Positions 19,422-26,263 of a stretch of DNA of 64,000 bases are shown here, in pieces. Position numbers and translations under genes: made by a program. Each line of letters starts with the position of its first letter. Positions within the stretch are counted from its first letter, which is position 1. The stretch is taken from assembly GCA_030430565.1 (NCBI GenBank), contig JAUIKS010000029.1:62001-126000 (forward strand). The letters are read 5' to 3'. The notes below the pieces were generated by a model. It had not been told where the DNA came from, searched no databases, and was given only the letters and a program-made list of their open reading frames with translations. Source of the DNA: Polyangia bacterium (GTDB lineage Bacteria > Myxococcota_A > Polyangia > Nannocystales > Nannocystaceae).

Positions 19422-19952
19422 TCACTGGAGCAGCTCGGTGACCGCGGCGGCCATCGCCCGCTCGTCGCCGACCTGAAAGCCGGTGAACACCCGCGCGACC
19501 CTCCCCGCGCGATCGATGATGTACGAGCTCGGCATCTTGGGCGGCTCCCAGCGGGTCGCGACCGGGCCCTGCTCCCCGTCGAACGCGATCGGGAAGCTGA
19601 CCTTGACCTGCTCGAGGAAGCGCTCGGCGTCGACGCGCTCGGCGTCGATGTTGACGCCGACGATCACCAGGCCCGCGGCCTCGTGCTCGCGGTAGAGCGC
19701 CTCGAGGTGCGGCATCGCGTCCTTGCACGGGGCGCACCAAGAGGCCCAGAAGTCGACGATCACGACCTTCCCCTTAAACGCCGAGAGCGTGATCGGCCGG
19801 CCGTCACGGCCGTCGAGGGTGAAGTCGGGCGCCGCGACGCCGTCGGCGAGCGCGGGCGAGCGGCTGTCGGCTTGGGTCGCGCGATCACAGGCGAGGGCGC
19901 CGCACAGCGACGCGCCGAGCAGCGCGGTGAGGATGAGTGGCTTGTTGGTCAT
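19422..19952 (-). CDS. TlpA-like thiol-disulphide lipoprotein
   Basis: A 176-residue thioredoxin-fold protein. Lipobox Cys is at 22 (LCGALAC), the active site WCAPC at 72-76 (FWASWCAPCKDAMPHLEALY), and a cis-Pro loop at KMPSSYIID. It is membrane-anchored facing the periplasm, with the usual role of reducing or exchanging disulphides of exported substrates, apocytochromes or metal sites. Possible clients in this cluster are the Cys-ended DUF4266 lipoprotein and the two proteins with haem motifs. Its start overlaps the stop of the outer-membrane protein gene by four bases (ATGA). Confidence 0.88.
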   Translation of the reverse strand: MTNKPLILTALLGASLCGALACDRATQADSRSPALADGVAAPDFTLDGRDGRPITLSAFKGKVVIVDFWASWCAPCKDAMPHLEALYREHEAAGLVIVGVNIDAERVDAERFLEQVKVSFPIAFDGEQGPVATRWEPPKMPSSYIIDRAGRVARVFTGFQVGDERAMAAAVTELLQ

Positions 19953-20962
19953 AGGCTCCTTGGTCTCGGGGACGGGTCTCGACCGACGCGCAGGCGCACC
20001 GTCACGAAGCGCTCGCGGTCGGTCACGAAGATCGGGTCGACGGCGTCGAAGAGGGAGTAGGCCTCGCGGTACGCCAGGCCGATCGAGATCCAGCGGTGCA
20101 CGCGGAGCTCGACGGTGAGCGTCCCGCCGACCCCGAGCCCGTAGCTTCGGACCTGGTCATTGGGATAGCCGCCGAGGCGCGCGTGCACGGCGACCTCGGG
20201 GATCAGCGCGAGCTCGAGTGGGAGCGCGAGCCCCGGGACGCGCGCGCGCGCGGGCACGCCGAGGTAGGGCCCGTGGATCATGCTCTCCGCGGGGCTGGCG
20301 AGCGCGGCCTCAGCCGTGAACGGGCGCAGCGCGTAGCCCAGCTCCGCGCCGACGCGGATGACGCTGTCGACGCGCCGGGCCGCGAGCACGCCGACCCCGA
20401 GCGCGACCCGCTGCGTCCGCCCGCGCGTGACGGGCCGCGAGCCGTCGGTTCGCGTCTCCTCGAGGCGCATGCCGACCGAGCTCAGGTACAGGAGCTGTCC
20501 GTACAGCCAGACCGGTCGCGGCTCGAGGAGGCTCGAGACCCGCAGCGTCCCGCCGAGCGCGACCGCTGCGCGCGCGCGCGCGCGCACCATCGGATCCGCA
20601 GTGACCGGCAAGCGCCGCGAGGTGACGCCGAAGGCCGGGGCGATCGAGAGCGTCAGCGGCGGCGCGGACGGCTCGCGCGCCTCGGGCTCGACGGGAGGCG
20701 AAGGCGTCACGACCGGCGCGACGGGCTCACGGGCCTCGGCGAGCTGCAGCGCGTTGCCGGCCGCGCTCACCTCCGCGCCGATGCGCTCGGTCGGCGCGCT
20801 CGTCGGCCAGACCGGCCCCCACGTCTTGTGGTTCACGATCCGCTTGCTCGGCGCGCTCGTCGGCCAGCTCGGGTCGCTCTCCAGCTTCGGCTGGGCCTGG
20901 GGCTCAACGGGCGCGGACAGCAGCGACGCGGACAGCAGCGCACGAGCGATTGTGATGCTCAC
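19949..20962 (-). CDS. Predicted outer-membrane beta-barrel protein with WPTSAP repeats
   Basis: A 337-residue protein: signal peptide, a periplasmic segment of about 70 residues, then alternating amphipathic strands with a final aromatic/Arg strand (FVTVRLRVG). The N-terminal segment contains a near-duplicate, WPTSAPSKRIV and WPTSAPTERIG, about 20 residues apart. No family recognised. It lies between the DUF3570 gene (12 bases upstream) and the thioredoxin gene (4-base overlap), so it should be part of the same outer-membrane assembly. Confidence 0.65.
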   Translation of the reverse strand: MSITIARALLSASLLSAPVEPQAQPKLESDPSWPTSAPSKRIVNHKTWGPVWPTSAPTERIGAEVSAAGNALQLAEAREPVAPVVTPSPPVEPEAREPSAPPLTLSIAPAFGVTSRRLPVTADPMVRARARAAVALGGTLRVSSLLEPRPVWLYGQLLYLSSVGMRLEETRTDGSRPVTRGRTQRVALGVGVLAARRVDSVIRVGAELGYALRPFTAEAALASPAESMIHGPYLGVPARARVPGLALPLELALIPEVAVHARLGGYPNDQVRSYGLGVGGTLTVELRVHRWISIGLAYREAYSLFDAVDPIFVTDRERFVTVRLRVGRDPSPRPRSL

Positions 20963-20974
20963 CGACGCCGCTCC

Positions 20975-22144
20975 TCAGAAGCTCAGGCCGAGCTGGGTCG
21001 AGAGCTCGAGCGCGTACACGCGATCGAGCCCGATGAAGTCGTCGTAGCCGAACATCGCGCCGCCGATCAGCGCGCCAACCGAGAGCGACTGCTGCCCGCG
21101 CTCCCCGAGCGCGCGCTCGTAGCGGAGCATGAGCTCGGCGCGGTGCGAGAACATCGACGAGAGCTCGCGGTCGCGCGTGACGAAGCGCAGGTCGTCCCCC
21201 GAGAGGTACTGCGCGCGGTAGAAGCTCGCGCCGGACTGCACGTAGCCGCGGTAGCGCAGCCACAGCCACAGATCCCGAGATGGCGAAACGGCCAGGTCGA
21301 CGAGGGGCGTGTGCGAGCGGATCTTCCAGGTGTCGAGGTAGAAGCGGTAGCCCGCGCCGACCGAGACTCGGCGGTGCAGCGCGCGACGCAGCCGCGCGAC
21401 CCAGGCGTTGCGGTAGCGCGAGCGCGGCAGCACCTCGGGGAGGCACAGCGCCGCCTCGTGCCCGCACAGCTGGGGCGAGTCGATCGCGACGAATCGGTAC
21501 GGGCTCGCCTGGTAGCCGAGCTTCGCGCGCAGCTCGTAGGCGATCTGGAAGATCGTGAAGCGGTCGAGCAGCCGCGAGAGCCCGAGCCAGCCGCCGACGC
21601 CGCGACCCCGCTCTTTGAACAGGGTGTCCTCAGCCCGCCCGATCGTGTCGAAGCTGAAGAACGCGCGCGCGCCGAGGGTCGTCTCGCGCGAGCGCGTCTC
21701 GTAGGAGCCGTTGAGCGAGACCGCGTGCGACACGAAGTCGGGCTCGTGCGAGAACCGGTAGCCGACGCCGAGCCGCGCGTGATCGTCCGCGAGCGCGCGG
21801 TCGAGGCCGAGGTCGAGCTCGTCGCGCTGCTCGGTCACGCGCCCGGTCGCGGCCGTGCGGATGTCGACGGAGGCGCTCGTCCAGACATCCGCCGTGTAGA
21901 CCACGTCGATCCCGGTCTTGGCGCCCGCGGTCTGATGCCGGACGTGGGCCCGCGGCGCGATGACGGTCGTCGAGTCTGTGTCCGTTCGGACATAGAGCGC
22001 GCCGTCGGCCGTGGTCTCCCCAGGCTGACCGCGCACGCCCGCAGGGCCCATCAGCGCGCAGGCCGACGACACCACCCAGCAGACGATCCGCGCCCGCGCC
22101 CCGCCCCGCTCACCGGCTCCGCAGCCTGTGAAAATACGTTTCAA
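20975..22144 (-). CDS. DUF3570 outer-membrane barrel protein
   Basis: A 389-residue protein matching the DUF3570 pattern: early YVRTDTDSTTVIAPRAHVRH, VDVVYTADVWTSASVDIRT-like text, an RYRNAWVARLRRAL stretch and paired amphipathic strands to the end. DUF3570 proteins are predicted barrels that travel with DUF4266, DUF2271 and a thioredoxin in many Gram-negatives, as here. The reading begins with TTG at 22144, which lies within palindrome C; AAGAGA upstream could serve as ribosome site. It is the first gene of a five-gene minus operon. Confidence 0.78.
   Translation of the reverse strand: MKRIFTGCGAGERGGARARIVCWVVSSACALMGPAGVRGQPGETTADGALYVRTDTDSTTVIAPRAHVRHQTAGAKTGIDVVYTADVWTSASVDIRTAATGRVTEQRDELDLGLDRALADDHARLGVGYRFSHEPDFVSHAVSLNGSYETRSRETTLGARAFFSFDTIGRAEDTLFKERGRGVGGWLGLSRLLDRFTIFQIAYELRAKLGYQASPYRFVAIDSPQLCGHEAALCLPEVLPRSRYRNAWVARLRRALHRRVSVGAGYRFYLDTWKIRSHTPLVDLAVSPSRDLWLWLRYRGYVQSGASFYRAQYLSGDDLRFVTRDRELSSMFSHRAELMLRYERALGERGQQSLSVGALIGGAMFGYDDFIGLDRVYALELSTQLGLSF
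22128..22144. promoter_or_regulatory. Iron-box-like palindrome, site C
   Basis: GTGAAAATACGTTTCAA (plus strand) matches TTGAAA-N5-TTTCAA with one mismatch. It covers the start of the DUF3570 gene on the minus strand, the third site in this region that touches a start codon. Confidence 0.6.
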
Positions 22145-22246
22145 TGAGATCTCTTTTTCGCGAAATAACGCGATTCAGTCACCATTGCAGGCCCCCATTT
22201 AATGAACTTGAAAATTAATTTCAATTAATAAACACTCCGACTCAAC
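22145..22246. promoter_or_regulatory. Divergent promoter region of the DUF3570 and DUF4266/DUF2271 operons
   Basis: About 100 bases between the two diverging operons, far richer in A/T than anything around it (runs such as CTCTTTTTCG and TTAATTTCAATTAATAAA). Palindromes C and D stand at its two ends, so one regulator could control both directions. No -10/-35 pair is certain. Confidence 0.6.
22208..22224. promoter_or_regulatory. Iron-box-like palindrome, site D
   Basis: TTGAAAATTAATTTCAA has perfect TTGAAA/TTTCAA arms. It lies 22 bases upstream of the plus-strand operon start and 63 bases from site C. Confidence 0.65.
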
Positions 22247-22732
22247 ATGACGCGCGACGACTCTTCCCCCAAGGGCCCGCCCTCTCCGCGACCACCACGG
22301 CGCGCCGGCGCGGTCGCGTCGCCGCTCACCGTCGCGCTCCTGACCGGAGCCTGCGGCGGCCTCGGCAACCCCGACGGCGGCGGCAACCCCTACTCGACCA
22401 GCGCGACCGACGGCTGGTCGACACAGGCCGGCACCGTCGCGTCGACGCAGGCCGGAGGATCCGACGGCGCGAGCGCGGGCACGACCGCGGGGCCCGGTGG
22501 TTCAGGCTCCGAGTCGGACAGCAACGCGACGACCTCGACCTCGACCTCGACCTCGACGACCACGTCGTCGAGCACGAGCTCCGACTCTACTACCGACTCG
22601 ACCCCGCCCTTGCCCAAGCTCGACCTCGGCGTCCCCGAGACGACCGGCACGGACACCGACAAAGACAAGGACAAGGACGACGACGACGACAAGGACAAAG
22701 ACGACGACGATAAAGACAAGGACGACGACTAG
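22247..22732 (+). CDS. Low-complexity putative lipoprotein with acidic Asp/Lys tail
   Basis: A 161-residue protein with an Arg/Pro-rich start, a hydrophobic run ending LLTGACGG (probable lipidated Cys) and a Gly/Ser/Thr linker with long Ser-Thr runs. The last ~25 residues are almost only Asp and Lys (KDKDKDDDDDKDKDDDD). The tail could bind cations such as Ca or Fe, or be a charged spacer; no fold is expected. First gene of the plus operon, 34 bases before the next. Slippage-prone repeats occur at the DNA level. Confidence 0.6.
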   Translation: MTRDDSSPKGPPSPRPPRRAGAVASPLTVALLTGACGGLGNPDGGGNPYSTSATDGWSTQAGTVASTQAGGSDGASAGTTAGPGGSGSESDSNATTSTSTSTSTTTSSSTSSDSTTDSTPPLPKLDLGVPETTGTDTDKDKDKDDDDDKDKDDDDKDKDDD

Positions 22733-22765
22733 CCGCGGCGGGCTCGCCTCGCGGCACGACGCGTC

Positions 22766-24307
22766 ATGGATGACACCGCGACAGCGCCCCCCGTGGTCAC
22801 GACCCGCGAGCTGGGGACGCTCGCGTGCGTCGGGGTCGCCATCAGCGTCTCTCAGTTCCTGCTCATCCGCGAGTTCGCCAGCCTGCTCTACGGCGAGGAG
22901 GTCGTGCTCGTCACGGTCACGACCAGCTTCTTCGCCGCGCTCTCGATCGGCTACCGGCTCGCGTCGCGCCGCTCGATCACCTGGCTGCGGCGAGCGCTCG
23001 TCGCGTCTGTCTTGACGCAGCTCGCGTTCCCCCACGGGACGCGGATCGCCGCGGCCGCGCTCAGCGAGCAGCGCTTCGCCGGCGTGTGGCTCTTGGGTCT
23101 GCTCGCCGTGCACGCGCTCGTGTTCGCGGCGCCGCTCGCCGTGCTGCTGCCGGCGCTGCTCGACCGAGCGCGAGCCCCGGCCGCGCGCGAGGCCTCGCGC
23201 CGCGTCGCCCGGCTGCGGCGCTGCTACACGGCCGAGCTGCTGGGCTTCGTCGCCGGCCTGCTGCTGCTGACGGCCTGCTTCAACCGCGACCCGGCGCTGC
23301 TGCTCTCGATCTACTGGGCGCTCTTGGTAGTCCTGCTCGGCCTCGTCGGCGCGCGCGCGCGCGCGGTGATCGGCGTCGGGCTCACCGCGCTCGCGGCCGC
23401 CTGCGCCCTGCCCCAGCTGCTGCCCGCGAGCGCGCGCGCCGTCTACAACTTCAAGCACGGCTTCGGCGAGTCCGAGGTGCTGCTCTCCATCGACTCCCCC
23501 TATCAGCGCGTCGAGGTCGTCGACCGCCCCGGCCGCGGTCGCTACCTCTACCTCGACGGGCTGCAGAACCTCAACGCGCGCGACCTCGCGGCGCTCAACC
23601 ACTACATCACGCGCGTGCCGGCCACGCTGCTGCGCCCGCGCGAGGCGCTGATCATCGGTAACGGCACGATGTCCTCGGTCGAGCTGCTCGCCGGGCTCTC
23701 GGGCCAGGTTACGTCGGTCGAGCTCGACCCCGGCGTGCTGCGGGCCGGCGAGCGCTTCTTCGTCGATCCGCGCCGCCTCGGTCGACTGCGCAATTGGTCG
23801 CTGCACGTCGAGGACGCCAAGCAATTCCTCGCGCGCGTCGACCGGCGCTTCGAGCTCATCGTCGTCGACGTCCCCTCCCCCTTGACCGTGCAGGAGGCGT
23901 TTCTGCACACGCGCGAGTTCTACGCGCTCGCGCGCGCCCGGCTCGCCCCCGGCGGCGTGCTCTCGGTTCAGCTCAGCGGCGAGCTCGCGGCCAACAACCG
24001 CACGCCGGCGCGCGTCGTCGCGGCCCTGCGCGCCGTGTTCCCCGAGCTGCTGGTGGTCCACAGCGAGACGGCCGACCGCGGCTTCGCCTACGCCTCGGAC
24101 GCGCTGCCCTTCACCGCGGAGCAGGTGCGCGCGCGCGCGCTGCCGAGCGAGCGCGGGCTCGAGCTGATCGAGGGCGCCGCGCTGGCGCGGCGCACCCAGC
24201 ACGCGACGCCGCTCTCGCTCGACGCGCTCGACGTGGTGCTGCGCCGCGGCCTCGAGCGCGCGCTCGGCCGCTACTTCGAAGACGCGTGGAGGAGGGGCCG
24301 CGGGTGA
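22766..24307 (+). CDS. Membrane-fused spermidine-synthase-like protein
   Basis: A 513-residue protein. Residues 15-225 contain about six to seven hydrophobic segments, and residues 235-500 form a spermidine-synthase/methyltransferase-type Rossmann domain. It has SPYQRVEVVDR, LYLDGLQN, a nucleotide loop ALIIGNGTMSSVEL, VTSVELDPGVL, VEDAKQFLARV and LIVVDVPSPL. The usual GGGDG glycine loop is changed to GNGTMSS, and the catalytic Asp region reads DVPSP, so it may not make polyamines. Similar fusions act in membrane-linked modification of unknown substrates. Its end overlaps the next start by GTGA. Confidence 0.8.
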   Translation: MDDTATAPPVVTTRELGTLACVGVAISVSQFLLIREFASLLYGEEVVLVTVTTSFFAALSIGYRLASRRSITWLRRALVASVLTQLAFPHGTRIAAAALSEQRFAGVWLLGLLAVHALVFAAPLAVLLPALLDRARAPAAREASRRVARLRRCYTAELLGFVAGLLLLTACFNRDPALLLSIYWALLVVLLGLVGARARAVIGVGLTALAAACALPQLLPASARAVYNFKHGFGESEVLLSIDSPYQRVEVVDRPGRGRYLYLDGLQNLNARDLAALNHYITRVPATLLRPREALIIGNGTMSSVELLAGLSGQVTSVELDPGVLRAGERFFVDPRRLGRLRNWSLHVEDAKQFLARVDRRFELIVVDVPSPLTVQEAFLHTREFYALARARLAPGGVLSVQLSGELAANNRTPARVVAALRAVFPELLVVHSETADRGFAYASDALPFTAEQVRARALPSERGLELIEGAALARRTQHATPLSLDALDVVLRRGLERALGRYFEDAWRRGRG

Positions 24308-25299
24308 CGAGCTCGTCCTCCACCGCGCGCGCGATCGCCTGGCTGACGGGCCTGCACCTCGCGCTGCTGCAGTTCGGCTACCTGCTCACCGGGCAGATGC
24401 ACCTGTCCTCGGGGTACTTGACCTACGCGGTCGTCACCTTCCTGTGGATCCTCGGCTGCGTCGCCGGCCTCTGGCTCGCGGTCCCGACGACCCCCGCGGT
24501 CGCGCTCGGCGTGATCAGCTACGCGCTCGTGTTCGCGGTCTTCAACCTCGAGCCCTTCGCGCCCTGGCTGCCCTGGCTCGCCGCGCCCTGCGTGCTCGTC
24601 AGCGGGCTGTGGGCGGGGCGCTTCTTCGCGGTCGCGCTCGCGCGCGCGGGTGAGGACGACGCGAGCGGCCCCGTGTTCGCGCGCGAGAACACCGGCTTCA
24701 CCCTCGGGATCGTCGCTACCTTCCTCGGCTACGTCCTCTGCGGACGGTGGTTCTTGCTGCTCGCGCCGGCGATCACGGGCGCGCTGCTGCTCGTGCTGCT
24801 GCGACGCTGGCGAGCGCCGCGCTCGACCACCGCGCTCGGCCTGCTCGCGCTCACGCTGCTCTCGAGCGCCTGCGACGAGCCCGCGGACACGACCCTGCCC
24901 GCGCCCGACCGCGCGCTGTTTGAGCGCCAGGCCTACCCGGTGCTGCTGCGCGACTGCGGCTTCGGCGGCTGCCACGGCGATCCCGATCGCTACTTCCAGG
25001 TCTTTGGGCCAGGTCGAACACGCCTGACGCCGCCCGGCGAGCCAGAGCTGCCGGGGCACTTCGACCCCCCCAACGAGGTCGAGCGGACCCGCAGCTACGA
25101 CCGCGCGCGCGCCATGCTCACCGCGGGCGCGGACCCGCTGCAGTCGCCGCTGCTGCGCAAGCCGCTCGAGGACGCCGGCCACCGCGGCCGCGACGTCCAG
25201 GGCCGCAACGTCTACAGGAGCCGCAGCGACCCGGGCTACCTCGCGCTCGAGGGCTGGGCGCGCGGCGTCGCGATCGACGCGGAGGAGGAGGCGCCGTGA
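24304..25299 (+). CDS. Polytopic membrane protein with C-terminal CX4CH domain
   Basis: A 331-residue protein. Residues 8-190 contain about six membrane segments, ending LLALTLLSSACDEP. The last ~130 residues are periplasmic with RDCGFGGCHGDPDRYF, a CX4CH motif that can bind c-type haem in some multihaem proteins. Surroundings (FERQAYPVLLRDC) resemble the cytochrome-like domains of other myxobacterial lipoproteins. GTG start overlaps the previous stop. It may act as an electron-transfer partner in the operon. Haem attachment is not proven. Confidence 0.7.
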   Translation: MTSSSSTARAIAWLTGLHLALLQFGYLLTGQMHLSSGYLTYAVVTFLWILGCVAGLWLAVPTTPAVALGVISYALVFAVFNLEPFAPWLPWLAAPCVLVSGLWAGRFFAVALARAGEDDASGPVFARENTGFTLGIVATFLGYVLCGRWFLLLAPAITGALLLVLLRRWRAPRSTTALGLLALTLLSSACDEPADTTLPAPDRALFERQAYPVLLRDCGFGGCHGDPDRYFQVFGPGRTRLTPPGEPELPGHFDPPNEVERTRSYDRARAMLTAGADPLQSPLLRKPLEDAGHRGRDVQGRNVYRSRSDPGYLALEGWARGVAIDAEEEAP

Positions 25300-26027
25300 T
25301 TCAACGCTGCGCGTGTGCGGCGTTGTGGACGCTCGTGACGCTGGGCGCGGGCGGGTCTGTGCTCGGTCGCAGCGCCCCCGCGGCGGCCTACTCGGAGCCC
25401 GCGCTCTTCGAAGCGGACGCGGTGGTCTACGGCGGCGGCGGCGGGCGCTTCTTCACCGGCTCGCCCCGCGACGGCTTCACCTGCGAGGTCTGCCACACCG
25501 ACGCGTCGCCCCTCGAGCTCCAGCTCGACGGCCTGCCGCCGCGACGCTACGAACCTGGCGCTTTCTACATCTTCGAAGTCAGCTGGCCGCAGGACCAGCG
25601 CGCGACGATCGTCAGCGAGATGGTCGGTCCCGAGGGTGACGCGATCGGCGAGCTCACGGTGCCGCCGCCCGAGAGCCGAACGCCCGCGGATCTGTGCCTG
25701 GGCGGCGGCTTCGCGCCCACGATCACCGAGACGCCGGACGGCCGCGTCGTCGCCAGCACCCCCGCCTGCGGCGCCTCGCGCATGCGGCTCGGCTGGCGCG
25801 CGCCGGACGAGGTGATCGAGGACGCGTGGCTGCACGTCGCCGCGGTCGCGGGCGACGGCTCCGAGGACCCCTACGGCGACGCGATCGACGTGATCGCGCG
25901 GCCGCTCTCGCGGCGCTCGGAGGCCACGAGCGGCTGCCGGCTCGGCGACGCCGATCGCGCCCACCCGCTGCTCGCGCTCGCGCTGCTGCTCGCCCTCGTC
26001 GGCGCGCGGAGGAGGAGAAGAACGTGA
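25296..26027 (+). CDS. Secreted CXXCH protein with MYXO-CTERM-like anchor
   Basis: A 243-residue protein. Signal peptide ends SAPAAA-YS; CEVCH (a c-haem type CXXCH motif) follows at about residue 64. The C-terminus has SGCRLGD, a hydrophobic run (HPLLALALLLALVGA) and RRRRRT, the MYXO-CTERM layout recognised by a myxobacterial sorting system. It therefore is likely to end up on the cell surface. Its start overlaps the previous stop (GTGA), and its stop shares one base with the DUF4266 start. A surface-bound monohaem role is inferred. Confidence 0.72.
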   Translation: MIQRCACAALWTLVTLGAGGSVLGRSAPAAAYSEPALFEADAVVYGGGGGRFFTGSPRDGFTCEVCHTDASPLELQLDGLPPRRYEPGAFYIFEVSWPQDQRATIVSEMVGPEGDAIGELTVPPPESRTPADLCLGGGFAPTITETPDGRVVASTPACGASRMRLGWRAPDEVIEDAWLHVAAVAGDGSEDPYGDAIDVIARPLSRRSEATSGCRLGDADRAHPLLALALLLALVGARRRRRT

Positions 26028-26263
26028 TGTCTCGAGGACCTTGTCTCAGCGGCCGCCGAGGCCGGCTCGCGCTGATCGCCGCGTCGCTCTTGCTCGCTAG
26101 CTGCGCGCGCGTCAAGCCGCACCAGCGCGGGCGGCTCGCGAAGCCCGACATGGAGCTGACCGGCGAGGCCGACCTCGAGGCGGGCGCCGAGCACACGCTC
26201 GAGTATCGCGAGGGCTCGGCGGGCGGCTTCGGCGGCGGAGGAGGCGGCTGTGGCTGCAACTGA
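26027..26263 (+). CDS. DUF4266 mini-lipoprotein
   Basis: A 78-residue precursor. Signal LIAASLLLASC gives a lipidated Cys at about 26, leaving a mature peptide of roughly 53 residues. Family features are VKPHQRGRLAKPDMEL, HTLEYREGSAGGFGG and the ending GGGGGCGCN with two Cys. DUF4266 proteins are small, function unknown, and found beside DUF3570, DUF2271 and TlpA genes. The Gly-Cys-Gly-Cys-Asn tail could bind metal, form a disulphide or be modified. GGAGGAG ribosome site within the end of the previous gene; overlaps the DUF2271 gene by 14 bases. Confidence 0.85.
   Translation: MSRGPCLSGRRGRLALIAASLLLASCARVKPHQRGRLAKPDMELTGEADLEAGAEHTLEYREGSAGGFGGGGGGCGCN

Noticed and set aside
20096..22147. 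683-codon plus-strand open frame
   Set aside because: Runs antisense through the outer-membrane protein and the DUF3570 gene and has no protein-like motifs.
22540..22740. GAC/AAG repeats as a CRISPR or satellite array
   Set aside because: The repeats are short, in frame and code for the Ser/Thr and Asp/Lys tail of the lipoprotein; there are no spacers.
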